A stretch of 64,000 nt of DNA, from NCBI RefSeq assembly GCF_010122465.1, contig NZ_WLZY01000008.1:62001-126000 (forward strand), written 5' to 3'. Below the pieces are notes generated by a model, which saw nothing but the letters and a program-made list of their open reading frames with translations, was not told the origin of the DNA and made no database searches. Position 1 is the first letter of the stretch, and each line of letters opens with the position of its first letter. The stretch comes from Phytoactinopolyspora mesophila. GTDB lineage: Bacteria > Actinomycetota > Actinomycetes > Jiangellales > Jiangellaceae. The position numbers and the translations under genes were made by a program. This document shows, piece after piece, positions 32,353 through 40,947 of this stretch.

Positions 32353-33873
32353 GTGAACCACCGGCTACTCGAACTCGAGGGAATCAGCAAGAGCTTCCCG
32401 GGCGTGCAAGCCCTCTCCGATGTCCGTCTAGAACTGGCCGCCGGTGAGGTCCACGCGCTCGTCGGCGAGAACGGCGCCGGCAAGTCCAGCCTGATGAAGG
32501 TGCTGACCGGCATCTACCAGAAGGACGCGGGCACGATCCGTCTCGACGGGCAGCCAGTGAACATCGACAATCCCCTCGCCGCTCAGGCCCTCGGCATCAG
32601 CATCATCCACCAGGAGCTTTCGCTGATGCCGGACCTCAGTATCGCGGAGAACATCTTCATCACCCGGGAAAAGCGTCGAGGTCTCGGCTTCTTCGTCGAC
32701 GACCGCGACCTCAACCGGCGCGCCCGTGAGCTGTTCGATCACCTCGGCATCTCTCTCGATCCCCGGACCAAGGCCGGCAACCTCCTGGTCGCCCAACAGC
32801 AGGTGGTCGAGATCGCCAAGGCGTTGTCGTTCGACGCCCGCGTGCTGGTCATGGACGAGCCGACGGCAGCACTCACCGAGTCCGAAACCGAGATCTTGTT
32901 CCGGTTGATCCGCGACCTGCGCAGCCGCGGAACCGGCATCATCTACATTTCCCACCGGCTGGAAGAGCTCAAGATCATCTCCGACCGGATCACCGTCATG
33001 CGCGACGGCGAGTACGTCGACACCGTGCTGACAGAGACCGTGGAACTGCCACAGATCATCTCGATGATGGTCGGACGGCAGATCAAGGGTGAGTCGCGCC
33101 CGGTTGACATTCCGGCGCCCGGCCCGACGGTATTGGAAGTCGCTGGTCTTTCGACGAAGCCCTTGCTCCGGGACGTCAGTTTCGAGCTGCGCCAGGGCGA
33201 GATCCTCGGCTTCGCCGGGCTGATGGGCGCCGGGCGCACCGAAGTGGCCCGGGCCGTCTGCGGTGCGGACAAGATCGACAGCGGCGACATCTTCTTACAC
33301 GGCCAGCCAGTCAAGATCAAGAGCCCGGCCGACGCCGCACGGCTGCGAATCGGCTACCTGTCCGAGGACCGCAAGCGATTCGGCCTGATGCTCGACCAAG
33401 ACGTCAACTTCAACATTTCGATCTCGTCGCTAGGGAATCACGCCAACCCTCTCGGTTTCATCCGTGACGACCAAGCACGTCAGACGTCTCGGTCGTACGT
33501 CGAGTCGATGCGGATCAAAACCCCGTCGATCCAGCAACGCACCAAGAACCTCTCCGGAGGCAACCAGCAGAAGGTGGTCATCGCCAAATGGCTGGCCAAG
33601 GACTGCGACGTGCTGATCTTCGACGAACCCACCCGTGGCATCGACGTCGGCGCCAAGGAAGAGATCTACGAACTGCTCAACGCGCTGGCCGCACAGGGCA
33701 AGTCCATCATCATGATCTCCTCCGAGCTGCCGGAAGTGCTGCGTTTGTCACACCGGATCGTCGTGATGTGTGAAGGGCGCGTTACCGGGATTCTCGACAA
33801 CGCCGACGCCGACCAGGAAGTCCTCATGGACTACGCCACCCGCTCCGGAGCGCATGGAGGAATCGCTGCATGA
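32353..33873 (+). CDS. sugar ABC transporter ATP-binding protein (RbsA type, two NBDs)
   Basis: This 506-residue tandem ATPase has an intact first domain: Walker A GENGAGKSS (about 39-47), VAQQQVVEIAKALS as the signature region, and Walker B VLVMDEPTAAL. In the second domain Walker A is degenerate (GLMGAGRTE), with signature LSGGNQQKVVIAKWL and Walker B VLIFDEPTRGID. Such proteins drive uptake of ribose, xylose, fucose or rhamnose-type monosaccharides. The GTG at 32353 follows GGAGG. The next gene starts by ATGA overlap. Operator similarity makes L-fucose the leading candidate substrate. Confidence 0.93.
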   Translation: MNHRLLELEGISKSFPGVQALSDVRLELAAGEVHALVGENGAGKSSLMKVLTGIYQKDAGTIRLDGQPVNIDNPLAAQALGISIIHQELSLMPDLSIAENIFITREKRRGLGFFVDDRDLNRRARELFDHLGISLDPRTKAGNLLVAQQQVVEIAKALSFDARVLVMDEPTAALTESETEILFRLIRDLRSRGTGIIYISHRLEELKIISDRITVMRDGEYVDTVLTETVELPQIISMMVGRQIKGESRPVDIPAPGPTVLEVAGLSTKPLLRDVSFELRQGEILGFAGLMGAGRTEVARAVCGADKIDSGDIFLHGQPVKIKSPADAARLRIGYLSEDRKRFGLMLDQDVNFNISISSLGNHANPLGFIRDDQARQTSRSYVESMRIKTPSIQQRTKNLSGGNQQKVVIAKWLAKDCDVLIFDEPTRGIDVGAKEEIYELLNALAAQGKSIIMISSELPEVLRLSHRIVVMCEGRVTGILDNADADQEVLMDYATRSGAHGGIAA

Positions 33874-34901
33874 ACGAGGTCAAGACCGCCGACCAGCCGA
33901 CGGATGACTCCGCCGTGCCGGCGAGCACCCCCGCCGGCCGCACGGCTCGCGGCATCGTGCGCCAGCAACTGCAGCAGATCCTGGCCTTCGCCAGCCTGAT
34001 CGTGCTGGTCGCCTTCTTCGCGCTGGCCAACGACAACTTCCTCACCTGGTCCAACGTCACCGGCATTCTGGTGTCGACGGCCGTCATCGGGATCCTCGCG
34101 CTCGGGACCACCTACGTCATCATCACCGGCGGCATCGAACTGTCGCTGGGCACCGGGATGACGCTGGCGGCGGTCATGACCGGCGTCTTCCTGGTCAACC
34201 TCGGCTGGCCGCTGTACCTGGGCGTGCTGGGCGGCGTGCTGACCGGTGCGCTGATCGGGCTGGTCAACGGCTTCAACATCGCGTTCCTGAAGATCCCTCC
34301 GTTCATCGCGACGTTGGCGATGATGATGATCGCCCAGGGACTGGCGTTGGTCATCTCGGGCACGGCACCCATCTACTTCACCGACGTCTCCGGGTTCACC
34401 GGCATCTCCCAGGGCTCGGCCATACCCGGCGTCGACATCCCCAACGCGGTCCTGATCCTGTTCTCCGCGACGATCGTGGCCGCCCTGATACTCGGCAAGT
34501 CGATTCTCGGCCGTTTCACCTTCGCCATCGGCAGCAACGAGGAAGCCGCCGTGCTCTCCGGCATCAACGTCCGGAAATGGAAGATCATCATCTACACGCT
34601 CTCCGGTGCCTTCATGGGAATCGCCGGAGTGGTTCTCGCGGCCCGGCTGAACTCCGCGCAGCCTGCGATCGGCGTCGGTTACGAACTGCAGGCTATCGCC
34701 GCCGTCGTCATCGGTGGCACATCGTTGCAAGGCGGCAAGGGCAGCATCGTCGGCACGCTGATCGGAGCACTGATCGTCGGCACCGTCACCAACGGGCTGC
34801 GCATCATGTCCATTCCCCAGGAATGGCAGACCGTCATCATCGGCCTGGTCATCCTCCTCGCTGTCTATACCGACATCCTTCGCCGCGGCAAACAGGGATA
34901 G
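33870..34901 (+). CDS. sugar ABC transporter permease (RbsC type)
   Basis: This 343-residue permease has about eight to ten hydrophobic segments. The BPD_transp_2 pattern is visible: LALGTTYVIITGGIELSLGTGMTLAAVM (about 70-97), LVNGFNIAFLKIPPFIATLAMMMIAQG, FTFAIGSNEEAAVLSGINVRKWKIIIYTLSGAFMGIAGVVLAARL, and GGTSLQGGKGSIVGTLIGALIVGTVTNGL. Translation is coupled to the ATPase by a 4-nt overlap. It is the membrane channel of the monosaccharide importer. Confidence 0.93.
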   Translation: MNEVKTADQPTDDSAVPASTPAGRTARGIVRQQLQQILAFASLIVLVAFFALANDNFLTWSNVTGILVSTAVIGILALGTTYVIITGGIELSLGTGMTLAAVMTGVFLVNLGWPLYLGVLGGVLTGALIGLVNGFNIAFLKIPPFIATLAMMMIAQGLALVISGTAPIYFTDVSGFTGISQGSAIPGVDIPNAVLILFSATIVAALILGKSILGRFTFAIGSNEEAAVLSGINVRKWKIIIYTLSGAFMGIAGVVLAARLNSAQPAIGVGYELQAIAAVVIGGTSLQGGKGSIVGTLIGALIVGTVTNGLRIMSIPQEWQTVIIGLVILLAVYTDILRRGKQG

Positions 34902-34962
34902 CCCTCGCCTCTACTAGTCGCCCCCATCCCCATCAGCTCTTCACACCGATTCGGAGATCATC

Positions 34963-35958
34963 ATGAGAAGACGCATCACCGGCGTAGCCGGGCTCGTCGC
35001 CGCCGCTTTCGTCCTCGCCGCGTGCGGCTCGGACGACACTGGCACCACTGACGGCGCCGATGGCGAGGCCCCACCCGGCGACAGCGACCGGACCTACGTC
35101 GCCTTGGTGTCCAAGGGTTTCCAGCACCAGTTCTGGCAGTCCGTCCGCGACGGTGCCCAGCAGGCCGCCGACGAGTTCGACGTCGACATCACCTTCGAGG
35201 GCCCGGACTCCGAGTCGGAGGTCGCGCAGCAGATCGACATGCTCCAGACCGCAATCGACCGTAGCCCCGACGCGCTCGGGTTCGCCGCCCTGGACAGCCA
35301 GGCGGCCGCACCGCTGATGGATCAGGCGGCATCCAGCGACATCCCGGTGATCGCCTTCGACTCCGGAGTGGACAGCGAGGTACCGCTGGCCACCGCCGCC
35401 ACCGACAACCGGGCGGCGGCCGCGCTGGCGGCCGAGAACATGGTCGAGCTCATCGGCGGGTCCGGGCAGATCGCGATGGTGGTACACGACCAGACGAGCG
35501 TCACCGGAACCGAACGCCGCGACGGCTTCGTCGAGTACATCGAGCAGAACGCACCCGACGTCGAGATCGTCGACATCCAGTACGGCGGCGGCGACCACCT
35601 CGAATCCACCAACGTGGCCACCGCCATCATCCAGGGCAACCCGGACCTGGACGGCATCTACGGCTCCAACGAAGGTTCGGCCATCGGGGTCGTCAATGCC
35701 GTGAAGGAGCTCGGCATCGCCGGTGACCTGGTCATCGTCGGCTTCGACTCCGGTCAGGCGCAGATGGATGCCATCCGCGACGGGGTGATGGCCGGTGCCA
35801 TCACGCAGAACCCCGTCGGCATCGGATACGAGACGGTGAAGGCCGCCGTCGAGGCGCTGGAAGGCGACGAGCTGCCGGAAACCATCGACACCGGCTTCTT
35901 CTGGTACGACGAGTCGAACATCGACGACGACGAGATCCAGGCCGTCCTCTACGAGTGA
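34963..35958 (+). CDS. sugar ABC transporter substrate-binding lipoprotein (RbsB/periplasmic-binding type I)
   Basis: This 331-residue lipoprotein has an N-terminal signal with lipobox LAAC (Cys about 23) and an acidic linker. The type I binding fold begins YVALVSKGFQHQFWQSVRDGAQQAADEFDVDITF. Hinge and ligand segments include VIAFDSGVD, LDGIYGSNEGSAIGVVNAVKELG and VIVGFDSGQAQMDAIRDGVMAGAITQNPVGIGY. It is the third gene of the importer operon. A palindromic element starts 8 bp after its stop. Confidence 0.93.
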   Translation: MRRRITGVAGLVAAAFVLAACGSDDTGTTDGADGEAPPGDSDRTYVALVSKGFQHQFWQSVRDGAQQAADEFDVDITFEGPDSESEVAQQIDMLQTAIDRSPDALGFAALDSQAAAPLMDQAASSDIPVIAFDSGVDSEVPLATAATDNRAAAALAAENMVELIGGSGQIAMVVHDQTSVTGTERRDGFVEYIEQNAPDVEIVDIQYGGGDHLESTNVATAIIQGNPDLDGIYGSNEGSAIGVVNAVKELGIAGDLVIVGFDSGQAQMDAIRDGVMAGAITQNPVGIGYETVKAAVEALEGDELPETIDTGFFWYDESNIDDDEIQAVLYE

Positions 35959-35965
35959 CCCCACC

Positions 35966-36057
35966 CCGGTGATCGTCAGTACGCTGTGGTCGCGATCTGA
36001 TGATCGTCAGTGGGTTGTGGTTGCTGCTTAGCAGCCACAACCCACTGACGATCACCG
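35966..36057. repeat. R1 palindromic element, 92 bp
   Basis: There are two forward units (TGATCG cores at 35970 and 36001, 31 bp apart) and one reverse unit. The second forward arm (36001-36020) pairs perfectly with 36035-36054 over 20 bp, and CTGC/GCAG extends the loop stem. It sits between two convergent genes, and its reverse core supplies the stop codon of the DUF2344 gene. Confidence 0.85.
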
Positions 36058-36816
36058 ACGTTGGGGTGGGTTTGACAACGTCAGGGGGATGAGCTCGCGG
36101 CGCTGTTCGTCCCAGGTCCCCTGAGCCAGGCGCCGCGCGCGGGGCGGTGACGGGGGTGTGAAACCGGCCGCCACCCGCAGGCCAGCGAGGACCTCCTCCG
36201 GACGGACCGTCGGCGTTTGGTGTTCGATGACGCAGCGAATGGCCGGCTCGGATGTGTCGTGGCTCTCGTCGGCTTCGGCGAAGAGTACTGCTCCGCGGGC
36301 GTCTATCTTGCGGTTGCCCTTCTTGGTGAGACGTTCGACTTCGACGGACTCAGCGCCCAGGAAGGTGGCCAGCGCCGATCGGATCTCGTCGGGTGCCGCA
36401 CCGGGACAGGCGATTTCCCATAGTGATGCCCGCAGGCGGTCAGCGAGCGAGCCGGGCTCCGCGGGATCGACTTCGCCGACCTCGATGATGTCGAGGCCGG
36501 GCGGCAGTGCCTCGTCGAGGGATAGGCGGATCTGATCCGGATCGCGCCGATCCGTGAGAGAGATCTCGAGATACTCCGCCTCGCTTGCGGCGCCGGTGGG
36601 TGCGGCGCCGGCAAACGAGATCTTCGGATGTGGCGTGAACCCGTAGGAGAAGGCCATAGGCACCTGGGCGCGGCGCAGGGCACGTTCGAACGCACGCTGG
36701 AAGTCACGATGGCTGGTGAACCGGAGACGGCCGCGTTTGGCGAACCGAACACGCATCTTCTGCACCGCGGGTTGCTGGTCGCGCTCCGGCGCCGCCCGAT
36801 GGGACTGTGGACTCAC
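36052..36816 (-). CDS. TIGR03936 family (DUF2344) radical-SAM-associated protein
   Basis: This 254-residue protein has the family core MRVRFAKRGRLRFTSHRDFQRAFERALRRAQVPMAFSYGFTPHPKISFAGAAPTGAASEAEYLEISL (about residues 21-88). It is usually encoded next to, or fused with, a radical-SAM protein and just before ribonuclease E/G and rplU. Here neither partner is visible: rplU lies 10.6 kb away. The function is undefined. The stop codon TGA is formed by the GGTGATCG end of the adjacent R1 element, so the C-terminus may have been reset by the insertion. Confidence 0.87.
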   Translation of the reverse strand: MSPQSHRAAPERDQQPAVQKMRVRFAKRGRLRFTSHRDFQRAFERALRRAQVPMAFSYGFTPHPKISFAGAAPTGAASEAEYLEISLTDRRDPDQIRLSLDEALPPGLDIIEVGEVDPAEPGSLADRLRASLWEIACPGAAPDEIRSALATFLGAESVEVERLTKKGNRKIDARGAVLFAEADESHDTSEPAIRCVIEHQTPTVRPEEVLAGLRVAAGFTPPSPPRARRLAQGTWDEQRRELIPLTLSNPPQRR

Positions 36817-36873
36817 CTGGCTAGCCTATCCAGGCTGGCCGGCGTGCTCGCTCTGCCGGCTCCGCCCTCCCGA

Positions 36874-36935
36874 GTTGATCATGGGCGAATACACCTTTGG
36901 CGAGGCCGTAAATCAGGTATCTACCCATGATCAAC
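36874..36935. repeat. 62-bp inverted repeat with GTTGATCATGGG arms
   Basis: GTTGATCATGGG (36874-36885) is matched exactly by its complement at 36924-36935; the next few bases of each arm (ending ATAC and ACCT-like) still resemble each other. It lies between the DUF2344 start and the MFS stop, both on the minus strand. It has no T-tract and is unrelated in sequence to R1 or R2. Confidence 0.55.
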
Positions 36936-36959
36936 AACGGGAGTGGTAGATCGTTTCCG

Positions 36960-38471
36960 CTAATGGACCATGACCGGCGCGGCCTCTTCGGCCGATCCGT
37001 CGCCATCGGACACACGCGCCGTGCGCTGGTCGGCATTGACGAACGTATAAGCGATGACCGCCGACGCCACCAGGATCGCCACTGCCCACCAGATGGCCGA
37101 CGTATAACCGTGCACCATGGCCTGAAGCTGGACCTGCTCCACAGACACCGCGCTGCCGACGTTCGTCGCCAGGTAGGTGGTGGTCGCGCTGGCGGCGATC
37201 GTGTTCAGCAACGCAATCCCGATGGCCCCACCGACCTGCTGCGAGGTGTTGATCATCGCCGAGGCGATACCGGAGTCGCGCGGCTCGACGCCGTACGTCG
37301 CCAGGCTCATGGCCGGCATGAACGTCGTTCCCAAGCCCAGCCCGAGCAGGATCTGTGCCGGCAGGATCAGCCCGACGTACGAACTGCCGGGTTCGAGTTG
37401 GGTGAGCATCAGCATGCCCACGGCCGCGATCGCCAGTCCCGGACCCATCAAGTAACGGGCCGGAATCCGGGTCATCAGCCTGGCGCCGACCTGTGTCGAC
37501 CCGGTGATCATGCCAGCCACCATTGGCAGGAACGCCAGGCCAGTGCGCACCGGGCTGTAGCCTTCGACGATCTGCAGGTAATACGTCAGGAACAGGAACA
37601 GGCCGAACATCGAGACGATCGCCAGCCCCAGCGACAAGTAGACACCGCCCCGGTTGCGATCCAGCACCACACGCAACGGAAGCAGCGGGGCCTTGACCCT
37701 CCGCTCGACCATGACGAACACCCCGAGCAGCAAGACGGTCGCCACGAACATGCCTATGGTGACCGCGTCGGTCCAGCCGTCGGTCTCAGCTCGGGTGAAG
37801 CCGTAGACAAGCGCCACCAGTCCGAGTGTGCCGAGCAACGCACCGGGAATATCGAGCGCAGAGGGATTCCGACTGTCTTTGGGCTCCTTGATCTGCGCGA
37901 ATCCGCCCAGGAACGCCACAGCGGCGATCGGGATGTTGACGTAGAACACCCAACGCCAGTCCAGGTATTCGGTGAGGAAGCCGCCCAGAATCAGGCCAAC
38001 CGCGGCTCCTCCACCAGCGATGGCGCCGAAGATACCGAAGGCCTTCGCCCGCTCCCTGCCGTCGGTGAACGTCACCGCAAGCAACGACAACGCGGCGGGC
38101 GCCAGCAAAGCACCGAAGACTCCCTGCAGGGCCCGGGAGGCGAACATCATCGCCTCGTTGACGGCCGCGCCGCCGATCGCCGACGCGAGAGCGAAACCGA
38201 CCAGGCCGGTAAGGAATGTGTTCTTGCGGCCCCAGAGGTCGGCGATCCGGCCCCCCAGGAGCAGCAACCCGCCGAATGCCAGCGCATACGCGGTGATGAC
38301 CCACTGCCGGTTGGCGTCTGAGATACCGAGGTCGGCCTGGGCCGAGGGCAACGCGATGTTCACGATCGTGGCATCGAGCACCACCATCAACTGGGCGATC
38401 GAGATGAAGGCCAGGGCTTTCCAGCGCCTTGAGTCACGCTGTTGCGTGGCCTCCTGGATTGTTTCGGACAT
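36960..38471 (-). CDS. MFS drug efflux transporter, DHA2 family, 14 TM
   Basis: This 503-residue exporter has TM1 IAQLMVVLDATIVNIALPSAQADLGIS, motif A GGRIADLWGRKNTF, RALQGVFGALLAPAALSLL and motif C GAIAGGGAAVGLILGGFLTEYLDWRWVFYVNIPI. Later helices include IPARYLMGPGLAIAAVGMLML. It lies 117 bp downstream of a TetR gene on the same strand, so the two form a regulator-pump unit controlled from the operators at 39.27 kb. Substrate is unknown; quinolone- or methylenomycin-type claims for this family are not testable here. Confidence 0.92.
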   Translation of the reverse strand: MSETIQEATQQRDSRRWKALAFISIAQLMVVLDATIVNIALPSAQADLGISDANRQWVITAYALAFGGLLLLGGRIADLWGRKNTFLTGLVGFALASAIGGAAVNEAMMFASRALQGVFGALLAPAALSLLAVTFTDGRERAKAFGIFGAIAGGGAAVGLILGGFLTEYLDWRWVFYVNIPIAAVAFLGGFAQIKEPKDSRNPSALDIPGALLGTLGLVALVYGFTRAETDGWTDAVTIGMFVATVLLLGVFVMVERRVKAPLLPLRVVLDRNRGGVYLSLGLAIVSMFGLFLFLTYYLQIVEGYSPVRTGLAFLPMVAGMITGSTQVGARLMTRIPARYLMGPGLAIAAVGMLMLTQLEPGSSYVGLILPAQILLGLGLGTTFMPAMSLATYGVEPRDSGIASAMINTSQQVGGAIGIALLNTIAASATTTYLATNVGSAVSVEQVQLQAMVHGYTSAIWWAVAILVASAVIAYTFVNADQRTARVSDGDGSAEEAAPVMVH

Positions 38472-38588
38472 GCGAGGTTCACCAATCGACTCGTAGTGAG
38501 CAGGAAGAGGCGTGAGAAGGGAAGGAGTGCGGCAGCGCGCAATTCAGTGGCGCGGCGTGAGAAAACTATGAGCGAGGCTGGTTCTCTT

Positions 38589-39233
38589 TCAGGTGCTACG
38601 ACGCTCCAGGTCTTCCAGGGTGACTGATTCCCCGGGCAGCGTTGACCGGGCTGGACTGCGTAGGCCGTCGATGAACAGCTGCAGGTGCCTGCGGGCGAAC
38701 CGCTCGAAGTGTGTGCACTCCGAACCCGGCATCGGCCGGCTCAGCTGGGTGATCGCGACCATGAGATCGCCGATGGTGACATCGGGGCGCAATTGGCCGG
38801 CGTCGCGGGCGCGGCTCATCAGGGCCTCGATGGCTTGCAAGAGACGTTCCCGGGCCGCCACCACTGGTGGAGCGTTCCTGTCGAAGTCTTCGCTGGTCAG
38901 CGAGCAAACAGAGCCCACGTGCTCGTCAGCTGCGGTGTGGATGAAACCGCTGAGCACGTCGAACGGGTCGGCCGGGTCGGCCAGCGCCGCCTCCGCTGCG
39001 TCCGTGATCCGCTCCATCGAGTACAGCACCACTTGACGGAACAGTTCGCGGCGGTCTGCGAAGTGCCGGTAGACGGTGGCGTTCCCGACGCCCGCGCGCT
39101 GAGCGATGGTGTCCAGCGGGGCATCCGGGCCGGCCTCGAGGAGCACGTGCCGTGCAGCGGCCATGATCCGTTCCCGGTTACGGGATGCGTCGGCGCGCAG
39201 CCGGTGCTGAAGAGCTCCCACTGTGGCGTTCAT
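38589..39233 (-). CDS. TetR family regulator of the adjacent MFS pump
   Basis: This is a 214-residue regulator with DNA-binding domain RNRERIMAAARHVLLEAGPDAPLDTIAQRAGVGNATVYRHFADRRELFRQVVLYSM (about residues 17-70), followed by a SbtR-like helical C-terminal domain. I chose ATG 39233 because of the GAGGAGG upstream, not the codon at 39260. Two identical-type dyads lie directly upstream. It is cotranscribed with the DHA2 pump downstream. Confidence 0.88.
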   Translation of the reverse strand: MNATVGALQHRLRADASRNRERIMAAARHVLLEAGPDAPLDTIAQRAGVGNATVYRHFADRRELFRQVVLYSMERITDAAEAALADPADPFDVLSGFIHTAADEHVGSVCSLTSEDFDRNAPPVVAARERLLQAIEALMSRARDAGQLRPDVTIGDLMVAITQLSRPMPGSECTHFERFARRHLQLFIDGLRSPARSTLPGESVTLEDLERRST

Positions 39234-39266
39234 GCCGCCTCCTCTCGTCGACGCGAGCACCGTAAC

Positions 39267-39324
39267 CGGGGACTGACTCCCCGTATTAGCTCGAACATCG
39301 GGTTAAACGGGGAATGAATCCCCG
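39267..39324 (-). promoter_or_regulatory. two TetR operators, CGGGGA-N5-TCCCCG
   Basis: Both 17-bp dyads are perfect in the 6-bp arms: 39267-39283 with spacer CTGAC and 39308-39324 with spacer ATGAA, 41 bp apart centre to centre. They lie 34-91 bp upstream of the TetR start, in the promoter of the TetR-MFS unit. Confidence 0.75.
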
Positions 39325-39382
39325 GAAATTCCGCCAACGAATGTGACCTGGGTCATATTTGCTGCCAAGTGTCGGCCGGGCT

Positions 39383-40807
39383 TCACCAGACGGGTGGCCG
39401 CCGGTCCCGCCACGGCCGAGCCGTCTCGAGCTGTGCCGCCAGCGATAACAACGTCTCCTCATCGCCGAGCCGCCCGCCCAGCATGACGCCGATCGGTAGC
39501 GTCACGCCGTCGACCACGCTCCAATGCAGCGGCAGGCTCACCGCAGGCCAACCGGTCAGGTTCCACACACTGGTCCAGGGCGTGTAGGCCACTTGAGCGG
39601 CGAAATCGGCGACGGGATCGTCGTCGTCGCGCAACGACCCGACCATCGCGGGTGGCCGCGCCAGCGTCGGCGTCACGATCACGTCGTATGCGGCCCAGGT
39701 GGCTGCCGCTTCGCGCGTCGCCTGCTGAACATGACCCACCGCCTGGGCGTACTCCACGCCCAGAACCGAGCGTCCCTGCTCACGCAGCCATCGGGTCAAC
39801 GGCACCAGCAGCTCTTCCGAGCCCGGCGGGACCGGAGCCATCAGGGCCATCACCGACCACAGTGCCTCGAACGACGCCCATCGCTCCGGCGGGAATGGCA
39901 CGGGAGCCCGCTCCACATGATGGCCGAGCTCGTGCAGGAGCGTGGCGGTCGCCTCGGCAGCTTCGATACACGCCGGATCTACAGTGACGTTCGCGTCGAT
40001 GACCGGCGTGGTCAGGATCCCCACGCGAAGCCGGCCCGGCTCCCGCTCGCACGCGTCGAGAAAGGTGGTGCGCGGGCCAGGGAGGACGAACAGGTCGCCG
40101 GGCCAGTGGTGGGCAAGGATGTCCAGCATCACCGCCGTGTCGCGCACATCCCGGGTGAGCGCGCCGTTCACCGCCAGGCCCGGACCGTCCACCTGGTACG
40201 GGCCTGGGCTCACCCGGCCCCGGGACGGTTTCAGCCCGACCAGCCCGCACGCGCTGGCCGGAATACGAATCGAGCCGCCGCCGTCGCTGCCGTGCGCGAC
40301 GGGGACGATTCCGGCGGCCACCGCCGCCGCGGCTCCCCCGCTGGATCCACCGGCCGATCGCCGCGTATCCCACGGTGTGCGGGCCGGCGCCATGATGTCC
40401 GGCTCGGTATAGGCCGGCAGGCCGAACTCAGGCGTGTTCGTCTTGCCGATCATCAGTGTTCCCGCGTCGCGAAGGAGCATGACCACGCCGTCGTCCACGG
40501 GCGCCACCTCTTCACCCATTGCCGCGCTGCCCCACCGGATCGGAACGCCGGCCACTGGATTGAGGTCTTTGACGGGACATGGCACGCCGAGCAACGGCGT
40601 GTCCACACGCTGGTCCGCCAATGCTTGCTCGGCGGCGACGGCCTGCTGGCGTGCGAACTCGGGGGTGAGTGTGACGAACGCCCCCACCTGCGGACCGAGC
40701 CGTTCAGCCCGCTCCAGCGTGACATCCAGAACCTCTGTAGGCGACGTTTGACCAGCGCGGATGGCAGCGGCCAGCTCAAGCGCGGTCAGTTCGTGAATCT
40801 CGGGCAC
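39383..40807 (-). CDS. amidase (amidase-signature family)
   Basis: This 474-residue hydrolase has the catalytic Lys in PCPVKDLNPVAGVP (about residue 80) and the glycine/serine-rich signature RRSAGGSSGGAAAAVAAGIVPVAHGSDGGGSIRIPASACGLVGLKPSRGRVSPG (about 148-200), with the cis-Ser and nucleophile Ser in the expected spots. The N-terminus LTALELAAAIRAGQTSPTEVLDVTLERAE is standard. It probably hydrolyses an amide or nitrile-derived amide; the substrate is unknown. The GTG start is divergent from the aromatic leader region, 71 bp away. Confidence 0.9.
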   Translation of the reverse strand: MPEIHELTALELAAAIRAGQTSPTEVLDVTLERAERLGPQVGAFVTLTPEFARQQAVAAEQALADQRVDTPLLGVPCPVKDLNPVAGVPIRWGSAAMGEEVAPVDDGVVMLLRDAGTLMIGKTNTPEFGLPAYTEPDIMAPARTPWDTRRSAGGSSGGAAAAVAAGIVPVAHGSDGGGSIRIPASACGLVGLKPSRGRVSPGPYQVDGPGLAVNGALTRDVRDTAVMLDILAHHWPGDLFVLPGPRTTFLDACEREPGRLRVGILTTPVIDANVTVDPACIEAAEATATLLHELGHHVERAPVPFPPERWASFEALWSVMALMAPVPPGSEELLVPLTRWLREQGRSVLGVEYAQAVGHVQQATREAAATWAAYDVIVTPTLARPPAMVGSLRDDDDPVADFAAQVAYTPWTSVWNLTGWPAVSLPLHWSVVDGVTLPIGVMLGGRLGDEETLLSLAAQLETARPWRDRRPPVW

Positions 40808-40841
40808 GTCCCGACCCTATGCGCTGGCTCCGACACGCTGA

Positions 40842-40871
40842 TTGGAGATCAGCCGAAACGCAGGCTACAGT
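40842..40871 (+). promoter_or_regulatory. promoter of the DAHP synthase leader
   Basis: TTGGAG (40842-40847) and TACAGT (40866-40871) are 18 bp apart. The predicted start is at or within 1 nt of the GTG at 40879, so the leader peptide could be translated from a leaderless transcript. Confidence 0.55.
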
Positions 40872-40878
40872 TGCGTTC

Positions 40879-40947
40879 GTGGCTGAGGTCCGTTGGTATA
40901 CGCGCTTTACGCAGGCTCCGGGTGGAGCCGCGGACAGCGCACCCTGA
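40879..40947 (+). CDS. aromatic amino-acid leader peptide (Trp-Tyr-Phe)
   Basis: This 22-codon frame runs from GTG to TGA and encodes M-A-E-V-R-W-Y-T-R-F-T then a Gln/Pro/Gly/Ala-rich tail. Trp (codon 6), Tyr (7) and Phe (10) sit together, one for each end product of the pathway begun by the enzyme encoded 131 bp downstream. It precedes a strong terminator hairpin. This is the layout of ribosome-mediated attenuation, where stalling at scarce aromatic codons prevents termination. The peptide is far too short for routine gene calling. Confidence 0.78.
   Translation: MAEVRWYTRFTQAPGGAADSAP

Noticed and set aside
36927-38321. 464-codon frame opposite the MFS gene, and similar ones at 15917-16756 and 33831-34730
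   Set aside because: All mirror hydrophobic transporter genes; the reversed codons give His/Gln/Arg-rich nonsense.
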